Shown: positions 46,640 through 56,839, counted from the first letter of the stretch. The stretch: DNA of 64,000 nt from Methylomarinum sp. Ch1-1 (GCF_030717995.2 NZ_CP157743.1:2940501-3004500); one strand, 5' to 3'. Notes: generated from the sequence alone by a model not told the origin. Made by a program: numbers and translations.

Positions 46640-47784
46640 ACAATGCCATTATCGCGGGTTATGCGCGCTCGCCATTCACTCCCGCGCACAAGGGCGCTCT
46701 CGCCGCCGTCAGACCGGATGAGCTGGCCGCGCAATTGGTCAAATCTTTAGTCCGGGAAAGCGGGATCGACCTCAACGACATCGAAGACCTGATTTTAGGC
46801 TGCGCCTTTCCTGAAGGTGAGCAAGGGTTGAACTTGGCCCGCCTGGTCGTGCATCTGGCGGAATTGCCCATCGGCATTGCCGGCGTAACCGTCAACCGCT
46901 TCTGCGGTTCCTCGATGCAAGCCATCCATATGGCCGCCGGCGCGATTCAGATGAATGCCGGCGACGTCTTTATCTGCGCCGGCGTCGAATCGATGAGCCG
47001 AGTGCCGATGGGGGGATTCAACACTCTGCCCCATCCCGGACTTTACCGGGACTATCCTCAGGCCTATATTGGCATGGGGGAAACTGCGGAAAACCTGGCG
47101 TTGAAATACGCCATCGCCCGCGCCGATCAAGAGGCCTTCGCATTGACCAGTCAGCAAAAAGCCCATGCGGCCGAGCAACAGAGGCTGTTCATCGATGAAA
47201 TCATCCCGATCGTGACTGCGAGCGGCGAAGGTATCGAACGGGACGGTTGCTTGCGTCCGGAAACGACGCCGGAAGCCATGACCGAACTCTCTCCGGCCTT
47301 TAGCGAAAACGGCAGCGTCACGGCGGCAACCTCATCGCCCTTGACCGACGGTGCGGCGGCCGTCCTGGTTTGCAGCGAGGCGTATGCAGACGCGCACAAT
47401 CTGCCTAAACTGGCGCGCATCAAGGCTGTCGCAGTTTCCGCGTGCCAGCCCGAAATCATGGGCATCGGGCCGGTCGTGGCAAGCCATAAAGCTTTGCGCC
47501 GGGCGGGATTGAGGCTCGACGACATCGACATCGTCGAATTGAATGAAGCTTTTGCCGCACAAGTCTTGGCCGTTCTTAAAGAGCTTCCTGTCGCCGCGGA
47601 CAAACTGAATCTGGACGGCGGCGCGATCGCTCTGGGCCATCCTCTTGGCGCAACCGGCGCGCGCATTACGGGCAAGGCCGCCGCGTTATTGCAACGTGAA
47701 CGTAAACGCTACGCCCTGGCCACTCAATGTATCGGCGGTGGTCAAGGCATTGCGACAATATTGGAGACCTGTCATGAACATTGA
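46636..47784 (+). CDS. Acetyl-CoA acyltransferase (thiolase), FadA-type
   Basis: The 382-residue thiolase cleaves 3-ketoacyl-CoA. The nucleophilic Cys is in NRFCGSSMQAIHMAAGAI (~residue 87). The C-terminal motifs NEAFAAQVLAVLKELP, GGAIALGHPLGATGARI and TQCIGGGQGIA hold the catalytic His and second Cys. An ATGA overlap with the upstream fusion gene and an 11-base overlap with the next gene show a tight operon. The size and motifs fit degradative thiolases, though biosynthetic use cannot be excluded. Confidence 0.93.
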   Translation: MNNAIIAGYARSPFTPAHKGALAAVRPDELAAQLVKSLVRESGIDLNDIEDLILGCAFPEGEQGLNLARLVVHLAELPIGIAGVTVNRFCGSSMQAIHMAAGAIQMNAGDVFICAGVESMSRVPMGGFNTLPHPGLYRDYPQAYIGMGETAENLALKYAIARADQEAFALTSQQKAHAAEQQRLFIDEIIPIVTASGEGIERDGCLRPETTPEAMTELSPAFSENGSVTAATSSPLTDGAAAVLVCSEAYADAHNLPKLARIKAVAVSACQPEIMGIGPVVASHKALRRAGLRLDDIDIVELNEAFAAQVLAVLKELPVAADKLNLDGGAIALGHPLGATGARITGKAAALLQRERKRYALATQCIGGGQGIATILETCHEH

Positions 47785-50086
47785 AAGAGTTGCCGTCATC
47801 GGCGCCGGTGTCATGGGCTCCGGCATCGCCGCGCAAGTCGCCAATGCCGGCATAGCGGTCTATTTATTGGATCTACCGGCCCAGGAAGGCTCTAATCGCA
47901 ATGCCATTGCCGAAGCCGCCATCGCCAAATTACTCACAACCGAACCGCCGCCGTTGATGCTCTCGGAAAATGTGGGTTTGATCCATCCCGGAAACAACGA
48001 GGACGATTTATTCCGTCTCGCCGAGGTCGATTGGGTGATCGAGGCGGTGGTCGAAAATCCGGCCGTCAAACGCGATTTATACCGAAAGCTGGATAAGGTT
48101 TGTCGTCCCGGCACGCTCATTTCTTCGAATACCTCATCCTTGCCGTTGCATGTCTTGACTCAGGAATTGCCCGACAGCTTCAAACGCCGCTTCCTGATCA
48201 CTCACTTTTTCAATCCACCGCGCTATATGCGTCTGCTGGAACTGGTTACTTCTTCGGACCTGGCGCCCGAGGCGCTTGACCGCATTCGCGTCTTCGCCGA
48301 CCAAAAACTCGGTAAGGGCTGTGTATTGTGTCACGACACGCCGGGGTTCATAGCCAACCGCATCGGCACTTTCTGGATTCAAACCGCGATACGGGAAGCC
48401 ATCGCCCTGAATTTAAGCGTCGAACAAAGCGATGCCGTCATGACGTTGTTTGGCATTCCCAAAACCGGCGTATTCGGATTGCTGGATCTAGTCGGTCTGG
48501 ATTTAATGCCGCATATCCTGAAGAGTTTTCTACAAACCCTGCCGGCGGAAGATAAGCTGCGCGACATCGCCGCCATTCCATCGTTAATGACGGACATGAT
48601 CGAACAAGGCTATACCGGCCGCAAAGGCAAGGGTGGCTTTTACCGCCTAAAACCAGGCAGCACCGATAAGATCAAAGAATCCATTGATCTCAAAAACGGA
48701 GACTATCATACCAGTGAAAAATTCCGCATCGAAGACGTCGGCGACAGTCCCGAGTCTTTACGAAAATTCTTAGCTGGCGACGGTTCGCTTAACCGTTATG
48801 CCTGGCGGGTCTGGTCCGAGACCTTGACTTATTGCGCCGAGCTGATACCCGAAATCGCCGACGATATCGTCTCCATCGACGACGCCATGCTAATGGGTTA
48901 CAACTGGCGTTACGGCCCGTTTCAACTGCTGGATCGCTTCGGCGTCGATTGGTTCGCCCAGCGCTTGCGCGATGAAGGTCGCCCCGCGCCCTCGCTGCTG
49001 ACGGACGGCCAGAGTTTCTACCGTTTCGACAAGCACCGGCTGCAATTCAAGCATCAACCGGGACACTATCGTCCACTGCCGATACGGCCGGGCGTGCTGT
49101 CCTTGAACGCCCTCAAACACAGCGGCGAAGCGCTGTTGCATAATGCGTCGGCCAGTCTTTGGGACATCGGCGACGGCATCGTTTGTTTCGAATTTCATAG
49201 CAAGATGAACACGCTGGATCCCGACAGCCTCACCTTGCTCAGCGAAGCAGCCGAATTGATCCGGCAGGATTTCCAAGGCCTGGTGATCTACAACGAAGGC
49301 GAAAACTTTTCCGCAGGGGCTAACCTCAAGTTATTGGCGCCCTCGCTGATGCAACAAGACTGGCAAGCGGTCGATGACATTTTGCGCCTCGGTCAGCAAA
49401 GCTATGCGGCCTTGAAATACGCCCCCTTCCCTGTCGTCGGCGCGCCGACCGGCCTGGCGCTCGGCGGCGGCTGCGAGATTCTGTTGCACTGCGATGCCAT
49501 TCAGGCCCATGCCGAACTCTATGTAGGCCTGGTGGAAACCGGCGTCGGTTTGGTGCCCGGCTGGGGCGGCTGCAAGGAATTACTGCGGCGCTGGCTGGAA
49601 TTTCCGAAACGCCCGGGCGGTCCGATGCCGGCGATCGCGCAATGCTTTGAGACCATCGCCCTGGCCAAGGTATCGCAATCGGCATTCGACGCCAAGAAAT
49701 TTCTCTTTCTCGATCGATCCGACGGCATCACGATGAACAAGGAACGCTTGTTAGCCGACGCCAAAGCTCTCGCCTTGAGTTTAACGGAAAATTACTCGCC
49801 GCCGGAGCCTTACGAGTTTTATTTGCCCGGCGCATCGGCCCAGGCGACGTTGGATATCGCTGTGCGTAACCAGCAACAGTCCGGCAAGGCGAGCGCCTAC
49901 GACGGCGTCATCGCCAGGCAGCTCGCCCATGTCCTCTGCGGCGACGATACCGACATCACCCTGCCATTGAGCGAACAGGGGCTGCTCGACCTTGAACGGG
50001 AAGCATTTTTGCATCTGGTCCAGCAGCCCGGCACTCAGGCGCGCTTGGAACATTTGCTGAAAACAGGCAAGCCCTTACGTAACTGA
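47774..50086 (+). CDS. 3-hydroxyacyl-CoA dehydrogenase/enoyl-CoA hydratase
   Basis: The 770-residue bifunctional enzyme has the dehydrogenase first (Rossmann VAVIGAGVMGSGIAAQVANAG, residues ~6-26; SSNTSSLPLHVL; HFFNPPRYMRLLELV; two C-terminal HAD domains to ~450). A crotonase domain follows (~490-680, NFSAGANLKLLAPS and ALGGGCEILLHCD, oxyanion-hole Gly residues). This order is the reverse of E. coli FadB and matches the FadN-like group. The start MNIERVAV is chosen over a longer upstream frame that overlaps the thiolase. It catalyses hydration and oxidation in beta-oxidation. Confidence 0.92.
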   Translation: MNIERVAVIGAGVMGSGIAAQVANAGIAVYLLDLPAQEGSNRNAIAEAAIAKLLTTEPPPLMLSENVGLIHPGNNEDDLFRLAEVDWVIEAVVENPAVKRDLYRKLDKVCRPGTLISSNTSSLPLHVLTQELPDSFKRRFLITHFFNPPRYMRLLELVTSSDLAPEALDRIRVFADQKLGKGCVLCHDTPGFIANRIGTFWIQTAIREAIALNLSVEQSDAVMTLFGIPKTGVFGLLDLVGLDLMPHILKSFLQTLPAEDKLRDIAAIPSLMTDMIEQGYTGRKGKGGFYRLKPGSTDKIKESIDLKNGDYHTSEKFRIEDVGDSPESLRKFLAGDGSLNRYAWRVWSETLTYCAELIPEIADDIVSIDDAMLMGYNWRYGPFQLLDRFGVDWFAQRLRDEGRPAPSLLTDGQSFYRFDKHRLQFKHQPGHYRPLPIRPGVLSLNALKHSGEALLHNASASLWDIGDGIVCFEFHSKMNTLDPDSLTLLSEAAELIRQDFQGLVIYNEGENFSAGANLKLLAPSLMQQDWQAVDDILRLGQQSYAALKYAPFPVVGAPTGLALGGGCEILLHCDAIQAHAELYVGLVETGVGLVPGWGGCKELLRRWLEFPKRPGGPMPAIAQCFETIALAKVSQSAFDAKKFLFLDRSDGITMNKERLLADAKALALSLTENYSPPEPYEFYLPGASAQATLDIAVRNQQQSGKASAYDGVIARQLAHVLCGDDTDITLPLSEQGLLDLEREAFLHLVQQPGTQARLEHLLKTGKPLRN

Positions 50087-50152
50087 GGAGTAAGGACCAA
50101 GAAGCTGTCACGCTCTCCGGTAACAATGGGAACGACAGAAAAGGAGTATGCA

Positions 50153-52462
50153 ATGAACGAATTTTTTCTGATCATCGTCATTGGCGCAGTAACGATACTG
50201 GTGGTTCGACCCTTGAGACGGCAATTTCTGACCCGGCCGTTATTCAAATGGATGCGAAAACGTATGCCAACGATGTCGCAAACAGAACGAGAGGCATTGG
50301 AAGCCGGCAACACCTGGTGGGATGCCGAATTGTTCAACGGCAAGCCTGACTGGCGCAAACTCAGCCTTGCTCCCGCACAATTAAGTAAGGAGGAACGGGA
50401 CTATCTCGACGGCCCGGTGGAGACCTTGTGTGCAATGCTCGACGACTGGGATATTACTCACAATCGCCGTGACTTGTCCGAAGCAGTTTGGAAGTATATC
50501 AAACAACATAAATTTTGCGGCCTCATCATCCCCAAATCCTATGGCGGCCTGGATTTCTCCGAATTCGCTCACTCCCAGGTCGTCATGAAAATAGCCAGCC
50601 GTTCGGTTTCCGCCGCCGTCACGGTAATGGTGCCGAATTCATTGGGTCCGGCCAAGCTGTTACTGGCCTATGGCACGGAACAGCAAAAGCAACATTATTT
50701 ACCCCGTCTGGCGGATGGCCTGGAAATACCCGCCTTTGGGCTGACGAGTCCGGAGGCGGGCAGCGATGCCGGATCGATGACCGACAACGGCGTGGTTTGT
50801 TACGACACTTTCCAAGGCGACGAAAAGATATTGGGTATCCGTCTGAACTGGGAAAAACGTTACATTACCCTGGGGCCGGTCGCCACGGTGCTAGGCTTGG
50901 CTTTTAAATTATACGACCCGGATCATCTGTTAGGAGAAACTGAAGACCTGGGAATCACTGTCGCATTGATCCCGACCGACACCTCCGGCATCTCGATCGG
51001 ACATCGCCATTTTCCGCTCGATTCGGCTTTTCAAAACGGCCCCAATTGGGGTAAAGACGTTTTCATCCCGCTCGATTGGATCATCGGCGGCGTAGCCCAG
51101 GCCGGCCAGGGCTGGAGAATGCTGATGCAAAGTCTCGCTACCGGTCGCGCTATTTCACTGCCGGCGCTCAGCGTTGGTGCGGCCAAATTCGTTTGCCGCA
51201 ACTGCGGCGCCTATGCACGGATTCGCACCCAATTCAATAGACCCATAGGCGTCTTCGAAGGGATCGAGGAAGTGCTGGCGCGGATGGCTGGTTTGACTTA
51301 TTTGCTGGATGCCGCACGGCATATTACCTGCGCCGCACTCGATGTCGGCGAAAAACCGGCGATCATTTCCGCCATACTCAAATACCACGCCACCGAAGCC
51401 ATGCGCCGCATCATCAACGACGGCATGGATATTCAGGGCGGTTCAGGCATTTGCCTTGGACCCTCGAACTTCATCGGTCGCTTGTATCAGGTGATTCCGG
51501 TCGGCATTACCGTCGAAGGCGCCAATATCCTCACCCGGACGATGATGATCTTCGGCCAGGGGTCGGTGCGCTGCCATCCTTTCGTACAACTCGAAATGAA
51601 TGCGCTGAACGAGCCTGACCCGGACCGGTCCCTAGCGGAGTTCGACGATCTCCTGTGGCGGCATGTCGGCTTTTTTTTGGGCAATCTGACCCGAGGCTTC
51701 TGCTTCGGGTTGGGAGGTGTAGCACTGGTTCGCACGCCGGGCGATAAACAGACCCGGCGTTATTACCGGCAATTAACCCGGCTCAGCACTGGCTTCGCAC
51801 TGGCTGCAGATTTCGCGCTGTTGACGCTCGGTGGTCGACTGAAACGCAAGGAGCGTCTCTCCGGCCGCTTCGCCGACATCCTCAGTCATCTGTATCTCTG
51901 TTCGTGCGCACTGAAACACTTCGAAAACCAGGGATCACAGCGGGATGATCTGCCCTTGCTGGATTGGGCCTGCCAATACAGTCTACATCGCGCCCAACAA
52001 TCTCTGTTGGCGGTGTTCGGGCTGTTGCCGGCAAGGGTGCCCGCCCAGCTTTTGCGCCATGCGCTGTTTCCGCTGGGTAAGCCCTATGCGCCGCCGCAAG
52101 AGTCGTTGACCGGCGCGCTGGCGCAAAAACTTTTGACCGACAACCCTGCTCGAGAACGCTTGACGGCGGGAATATACATCAATGCCATGCCTGAGGACGC
52201 CAGCGGCCGTATCGAAGCAGCATTCAAGGCGGTGCTGGCGGCGGCGCCGGTCGAAGCAAAGATTCACCTTGCTCAGAAACAAGGTCGACTTTCCACCGGA
52301 ACGCCAGATGAAATATTGGCTGACGCATTGCAAGACGGCATTATTGACCCCTCGGAGGCCGCATCGATGCGGCGAGCTGGGCAAGCCCGACGGAATGCCA
52401 TTCGCGTCGACGATTTCACCCCGGAGCAACTGACCGGTTTCTTTGAGTCAAACGAACACTAA
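50153..52462 (+). CDS. fadE: Acyl-CoA dehydrogenase FadE
   Basis: The 769-residue protein has an N-terminal membrane helix (FFLIIVIGAVTILVVRP) and the FadE-type ACAD core: FGLTSPEAGSDAGSMTDNG, LNWEKRYITLGPVATVLGLAFKLYDP and RTQFNRPIGVFEGIEEVLARMAGLTYLLDAAR. It also has DIQGGSGICLGPSNFIGR and EGANILTRTMMIFGQGSVRCHP. The long C-terminal DUF1974-like part is typical of FadE. It introduces the trans-2 double bond in acyl-CoA. The ATG at 50153 follows AAGGAG. It is the last gene of the lipid operon. Confidence 0.94.
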   Translation: MNEFFLIIVIGAVTILVVRPLRRQFLTRPLFKWMRKRMPTMSQTEREALEAGNTWWDAELFNGKPDWRKLSLAPAQLSKEERDYLDGPVETLCAMLDDWDITHNRRDLSEAVWKYIKQHKFCGLIIPKSYGGLDFSEFAHSQVVMKIASRSVSAAVTVMVPNSLGPAKLLLAYGTEQQKQHYLPRLADGLEIPAFGLTSPEAGSDAGSMTDNGVVCYDTFQGDEKILGIRLNWEKRYITLGPVATVLGLAFKLYDPDHLLGETEDLGITVALIPTDTSGISIGHRHFPLDSAFQNGPNWGKDVFIPLDWIIGGVAQAGQGWRMLMQSLATGRAISLPALSVGAAKFVCRNCGAYARIRTQFNRPIGVFEGIEEVLARMAGLTYLLDAARHITCAALDVGEKPAIISAILKYHATEAMRRIINDGMDIQGGSGICLGPSNFIGRLYQVIPVGITVEGANILTRTMMIFGQGSVRCHPFVQLEMNALNEPDPDRSLAEFDDLLWRHVGFFLGNLTRGFCFGLGGVALVRTPGDKQTRRYYRQLTRLSTGFALAADFALLTLGGRLKRKERLSGRFADILSHLYLCSCALKHFENQGSQRDDLPLLDWACQYSLHRAQQSLLAVFGLLPARVPAQLLRHALFPLGKPYAPPQESLTGALAQKLLTDNPARERLTAGIYINAMPEDASGRIEAAFKAVLAAAPVEAKIHLAQKQGRLSTGTPDEILADALQDGIIDPSEAASMRRAGQARRNAIRVDDFTPEQLTGFFESNEH

Positions 52463-52695
52463 CGTTTCAGTGGAGATTAATACTTGTGCCCCAAAAATTC
52501 TTCCAAACGGCGGTCGATCGGAAGAAAACGTCCCGAACTAGAAGAAGCTCAGGGCTGGGCGCAGATGCTGCGCAATGCCTCATTCAGTAACTATACGTTG
52601 CGACAGACAACCAAATCTTGTAGCGACCATGTGTAAGGTAATATCAGTCATTTACATCTGATTAGGCTTAGCGACTTGATATTGCCGAATTCGTC

Positions 52696-53091
52696 TTACG
52701 GCTCTTCTTTTGCCAAGTATTTTGTGGTGTGATCTTTCAGTATTTTGTTCGCACCGTCAATGTTTAAACCCTTGGCTTTCAGATATAAGAGCCTACGATA
52801 CACGATCGATAATGGCGCTCTTGCCTTGTCCTTATTGGTTTGTATTAACGCATCAAGCTGGTAAAGATATTTTGTCATGTCTCGTATGATCGGCATAGAC
52901 TCGGCATATTCCAGACGTTTATCGAGGTTTTGCTTATGGAGTATATTAAGGACAGGCTCTGTAACCCTCGGTGGCATATCAGCCGTATTGATCTGGTTAT
53001 TACTAGAAAACCACTGATAAAATAAGAACAAGACGATGACGACGGCAGTTACTAAAATGGCGGATAGTTTTGGTGTAAGCTTATTTAGCAT
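52696..53091 (-). CDS. Small membrane-anchored protein of unknown function
   Basis: The 131-residue protein has one N-terminal membrane helix (ILVTAVVIVLFLFYQWF). A helical periplasmic or cytosolic part (RDMTKYLYQLDALIQTNKDK, YRRLLYLKAKGLNIDGANKI) follows. I do not recognise a family. It is 115 bases downstream of another membrane protein gene on the same strand and may share its transcript. Confidence 0.55.
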   Translation of the reverse strand: MLNKLTPKLSAILVTAVVIVLFLFYQWFSSNNQINTADMPPRVTEPVLNILHKQNLDKRLEYAESMPIIRDMTKYLYQLDALIQTNKDKARAPLSIVYRRLLYLKAKGLNIDGANKILKDHTTKYLAKEEP

Positions 53092-53206
53092 GTTTGATTT
53101 ATTATTTAGATTCTCAGAAAGGCATACAGAGAGTCAGAGAAGTTATGGTTCAAACTTCAGTATACAGTGTGTCCATGGCGGTTTCGAGTTAAAACTTTTT
53201 CCGTGG

Positions 53207-53824
53207 CTAGGATCGCCGATCCCCCTCCTGCCAATCAGATTCTTCCCGTTCTTTAAGGTAATCATTCTTTCTTTTAAGGGTTGGAAACAACAGCGTTTCT
53301 TCAAGATAAAATCCCAACCAGATAAATGGCAGCGACAAAACTAGATCCACACCGAAGTTTCCGCCCATCACAATCGATAATGCAGCCGTCACAAACAGAA
53401 TTCCGCCAATCAGATAATAATGAACACCCAATACGATACCGCTCAAAAACATCGTATGAGCCAGAATAATATGAATGGTCATCGCGCCGCCTCCAGGCGT
53501 GATCGTTTCTGCATGCCACATCAAAAAAACCAATAATACACAACCGAAGGCACTGCCCCAGTAGAACAACTCATAACGGATCAGATGTTTGTTGCTAATA
53601 CCGGTACTGATGGCTTTAGCTTTTTCACTCAATAAAGAGCAATAGAAAAAGAGCGGCGTGACGCATAACCAATAAAAAAACGCAATACGATCGGTTGCTT
53701 CGGCCAATAATTCACCGATAAAGCACAACAACACCAACACGACGAATATTACTTCATTGATGTAGATATAGCGTAACGCGCTGTCCATACTCCAGTTTGG
53801 AATCTTGTTATCTTTGTTCATCAT
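53207..53824 (-). CDS. Six-helix membrane protein of unknown function
   Basis: The 205-residue protein has about six transmembrane segments (FVVLVLLCFIGELL, FFYWLCVTPLFFYCSLL, GCVLLVFLMWHAE, MFLSGIVLGVHYYLIGG, ILFVTAALSIVMG, VLSLPFIWLGFYL) and a charged C-terminal tail. AGGAACG precedes two adjacent ATG codons; the first is used here. No family recognised. Confidence 0.6.
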   Translation of the reverse strand: MMNKDNKIPNWSMDSALRYIYINEVIFVVLVLLCFIGELLAEATDRIAFFYWLCVTPLFFYCSLLSEKAKAISTGISNKHLIRYELFYWGSAFGCVLLVFLMWHAETITPGGGAMTIHIILAHTMFLSGIVLGVHYYLIGGILFVTAALSIVMGGNFGVDLVLSLPFIWLGFYLEETLLFPTLKRKNDYLKEREESDWQEGDRRS

Positions 53825-54188
53825 CGTTCCTGTAGTTCAATCGATTCTAGCCTGGATATTTCACAAAGATGGCCATTTTCCCGTTACAGTTTGCAAATAT
53901 CCGGACTAGCTAAAAATGTAACAAATAAATAAAACGCGCAAGTTTATTTTTATCGCTTAACGTCACTTCTTTAAACATTGCTAACTGTGTTATTTCACCT
54001 CCCCCCAATATGTCATATAACACAGTTATGAACTTCGTCATTAAGCTAGCATCTTGTCAGATTAATCACACATGCTGTAAGAAATTGTTTCGAAGCGGCT
54101 TTATTTTTATTATGTTAGAGATCTATGGTTGGCACTCCTTTTGCTTAAACCTAGCATGTGTGTGATTCAATCAAGTAGAAACCAAGCA
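53825..54188. other. Divergent promoter region before the cytochrome c peroxidase
   Basis: AT-rich 364-base gap between divergent genes. It carries the sigma-70-like promoter at 54085-54113, an inverted CACACATG...CATGTGTG pair flanking it (54067-54074 and 54155-54162), and no gene. Confidence 0.5.
54085..54113 (+). promoter_or_regulatory. Promoter for the cytochrome c peroxidase
   Basis: TTGTTT (54085-54090) and TATTAT (54108-54113) are spaced by 17 bases. A start near 54120 would give a leader of ~70 bases. Confidence 0.55.
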
Positions 54189-55499
54189 ATGAAAAATATA
54201 ATAAAGACCATTTTGCTGGGGGCAATGATAAGCCCTGCAGCCCACGCCGCTAACCACAGCGCATTAACGGATATGGATTTTCATAACGCCAGTCCGGAAA
54301 AAATCAAACTCGGGCAGTTTCTGTTTTATGACAAAATCATATCGGGCAATAAAAACACCTCGTGCGCCACTTGCCACCATCCCTTAGCCGGCACCGGCGA
54401 CGGCCTGGCTCTGCCGGTTGGTGAAGGCGGCAAGGGATTGGGTGTCACCCGCGACACCGGATCTGGCAGTGACGCCATTCACGAGCGCGTACCGAGAAAT
54501 GCGCCGCATCTATATAACCTGGGCGCAAAGGAATTCGTAACGATGTTCCATGACGGCCGAGTGACTGAAAATCCGGATCATCCATCTGGATTCGACTCTC
54601 CAGCCGGCGATGCGTTACCGCCCGGCCTGGATCACTCCTTGGCCGTACAGGCGATGTTTCCGCCGACATCGAATACCGAAATGGCTGGCCAAGCCGGCGA
54701 AAACCCGGTCGCCGATGCCGCCGCTGCGGGTGACGTCACTACAGTCTGGCGTTTGTTGACCGAGCGAGTGATGGGAATTGCCGAATACCGCGACTTGATT
54801 CACAAAGCTTACCCAAGCGTACAAGATCAGGATGTCAGTTTTGTCCACATCGCCAATGCCATTGGCGCCTTCGAGGCGACGGCATTCCGTGCCGACAACA
54901 GTACTTTCGATCGTTATTTGAGAGGAGAAATTAACCTGGGCCAAGCCGAAAGAATGGGATTCAAAATTTTCCAAAACAACTGTATGTCCTGTCACAGCGG
55001 TCCGTTACAAACGGATCATCAATTCCATGCTCTCGGCATTCCGCAAATCGGTCCGGGCAAAGGCGATGGTTTAGAGGGTCATGACGACTACGGGCGCGAA
55101 CAGGTCACCGGCGACAGTCTTGATCGCTACCGTTTCCGCACCCCTACTTTGCGCAATGTCGCGGTCACTGGACCTTGGGGACATGATGGCGCTTACGACA
55201 CCTTAGAGGCAATGATTCAACATCATTTGCATCCGGAGGAAAGCTTGGATAATTATGATATCAGCCAGGCCCGTTTACCTCCTCGCGCCGATCTGGATGA
55301 GATTGACCGACTCGTTTACGACGATATGATGAGCCGTGAAGAACTTAAAGCGAGCATTGAAATCCAGCCGTTAGACTTGTCAGAAGAAGATGTCACTTAT
55401 TTAATTGATTTCCTCAATGCACTGACCGACCCGGCTAGCCTGGATACCAGAGCGACTGTACCTTACAGAGTACCTAGCGGTTTACCGATCGCCGATTAA
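54189..55499 (+). CDS. Diheme cytochrome c peroxidase (CcpA/MauG family)
   Basis: The 436-residue periplasmic protein has a signal peptide (MKNIIKTILLGAMISPAAHA). Two c-type heme motifs are visible: CATCH (residues 59-63, followed by HPLAGTGDG) and CMSCH (265-269). RFRTPTLRNVAVTGPWGHDGAYDTLEAMIQHHL supplies the conserved C-terminal ligand region. It either reduces hydrogen peroxide with cytochrome c electrons or acts as a MauG-like oxidase. The start at 54189 is chosen for the signal peptide; the frame extends upstream through a TTG codon. A strong terminator follows. Confidence 0.9.
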   Translation: MKNIIKTILLGAMISPAAHAANHSALTDMDFHNASPEKIKLGQFLFYDKIISGNKNTSCATCHHPLAGTGDGLALPVGEGGKGLGVTRDTGSGSDAIHERVPRNAPHLYNLGAKEFVTMFHDGRVTENPDHPSGFDSPAGDALPPGLDHSLAVQAMFPPTSNTEMAGQAGENPVADAAAAGDVTTVWRLLTERVMGIAEYRDLIHKAYPSVQDQDVSFVHIANAIGAFEATAFRADNSTFDRYLRGEINLGQAERMGFKIFQNNCMSCHSGPLQTDHQFHALGIPQIGPGKGDGLEGHDDYGREQVTGDSLDRYRFRTPTLRNVAVTGPWGHDGAYDTLEAMIQHHLHPEESLDNYDISQARLPPRADLDEIDRLVYDDMMSREELKASIEIQPLDLSEEDVTYLIDFLNALTDPASLDTRATVPYRVPSGLPIAD

Positions 55500-55516
55500 G
55501 TTATCTCTGCTACTGC

Positions 55517-55560
55517 GGCCTGCCAACAAGTCCATATTTGCCTTGTTGGCAGGCCTTTTT
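55517..55560 (+). terminator. Rho-independent terminator
   Basis: A 14-bp perfect stem (GGCCTGCCAACAAG at 55517-55530 with its complement at 55542-55555) is followed by TTTTT. It ends the cytochrome c peroxidase transcript, and its A-side also suits the convergent small gene. Confidence 0.92.
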
Positions 55561-55562
55561 AA

Positions 55563-55823
55563 TTATAAACGCGCCTTGATGCGTTGATAAGCCTGGTTCA
55601 ATTCATCGCCGATGATTTTGGCGGTATCGATCACCTCTTCGCCCGTGTCCACCGTGTCGTCATAAATGTCTCTGGCCTTGGCGCTGAACTTATCCCATTT
55701 CTTTTCGGCTTTTTCCCACTCCTCTTTTACATCCATTTCCGCTAAATGCACTTTCAACGCAATGGAATCGCGTTGTTGTTTGAGGTTTTCTGTCAATTCA
55801 TTGAAGTCGTCTTGTAAACTCAT
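55563..55823 (-). CDS. Small coiled-coil protein
   Basis: The 86-residue acidic/basic helical protein (FNELTENLKQQRDSIALKVH, DVKEEWEKAEKKWDKFSAKA) looks like a continuous amphipathic coiled coil. The ATG at 55823 is preferred because GGGAATAG lies upstream and the earlier frame reads through intergenic sequence. It is convergent with the peroxidase gene and shares the terminator. I do not recognise a function. Confidence 0.65.
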   Translation of the reverse strand: MSLQDDFNELTENLKQQRDSIALKVHLAEMDVKEEWEKAEKKWDKFSAKARDIYDDTVDTGEEVIDTAKIIGDELNQAYQRIKARL

Positions 55824-55987
55824 ATCTATTCCCAAGAAAATTACCACGTTAACATAAGGTTCGCACACCGATTTTTGCGAGTATGTTGATCTGCCCTACT
55901 ACGCTCGAGTATAGCGAATAAATATCATAGACAGCAATGTAGTTTTAGCACGAAATGGCTTATCATGAATGTAAATCAATGACATTA

Positions 55988-56839
55988 GGGGCTGTTGCCG
56001 TTTTGTAACTTACCCTTGAATTTCAATAATTCCGCCTCATAACTTGTTTATTTTGAGCCAAAAACAAGCAAACTATGCCGCGACAAATGTTTACGGATGA
56101 ACACTGGGGAAAATTGAAGATGATTATGTTGAAAATGGGGATATATGACAAACCCTTTCTTCGGCAAACAACCGAAGGGATTTTTTATCGTTTGCGCGTA
56201 GGTTGTCCCTGGCGAGATCTACCCAGTGCCTTTGGTAACTGGAATGCTGTTTATAAACGCTTCAATGAATGGTCTCGTAAAGAAAAACTGATGGGTATTT
56301 TTAACGAACTGATAGTTGAGCCTGACTTGGAATGGGAATTTATTGATGGAAGTATTGTGAAAGCTCATCAGCATAGTAGCGGTGCGGCCTATGGGCAAGA
56401 ATCGGCGATTGGTAAATCTGTTGCGGGTAATACAACCAAAATTCATATGGCTGTTGATGCCTGTGGTCTTCCCATCCACTTTACAGTGACGGGTGGCGAA
56501 GTTCATGATTGTAAAGAAGCGCCAACCTTGGTCGCTGAACTGCCTAAAGCTGACTATATCGTTGCTGACAAAGGCTATGACAGTGAACCACTACGTGTTC
56601 AGATTCAAGACAAAGGAACTGTTCCTGTCATTCCAAGAAAAAAGAATTCAAACGTAGGGAATGATGATATGGATTGGTGTCTCTACAAATATCGTCACCT
56701 CGTTGAAAATGTGTTTGCAAGACTGAAACATTTCAGAGCTATTGCTACACGATATGACAAGCTCAAACGAAATTTTGAAGCTTCTGTGGCCTTGGCTTGC
56801 GCTTTTTTATGGTTACCTATGTGAAACGGCAACAGCCCC
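55988..56839 (+). mobile_element. IS5-family (IS427-like) insertion sequence
   Basis: Perfect 16-base inverted ends (GGGGCTGTTGCCGTTT at 55988-56003 and its complement at 56824-56839) are flanked by a TA duplication. The 852-bp element has one intact transposase gene. It ends 11 bases before the next start codon, so it has replaced that gene's native leader. Confidence 0.92.
56075..56824 (+). CDS. IS5-family transposase
   Basis: The 249-residue frame shows the N-terminal DUF4096-like region ([23 protein letters not shown]). The DDE residues lie in [31 protein letters not shown] and [23 protein letters not shown]. The single-frame form and intact ends suggest it may be active. The stop is inside the right terminal repeat. 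Confidence 0.93.
   Translation: MPRQMFTDEHWGKLKMIMLKMGIYDKPFLRQTTEGIFYRLRVGCPWRDLPSAFGNWNAVYKRFNEWSRKEKLMGIFNELIVEPDLEWEFIDGSIVKAHQHSSGAAYGQESAIGKSVAGNTTKIHMAVDACGLPIHFTVTGGEVHDCKEAPTLVAELPKADYIVADKGYDSEPLRVQIQDKGTVPVIPRKKNSNVGNDDMDWCLYKYRHLVENVFARLKHFRAIATRYDKLKRNFEASVALACAFLWLPM

Noticed and set aside
54020-54060. Second dif-like site (ATGTCATATAACACAGTTATG)
   Set aside because: The arms do not match XerC/XerD sequences and the central hexamer differs.
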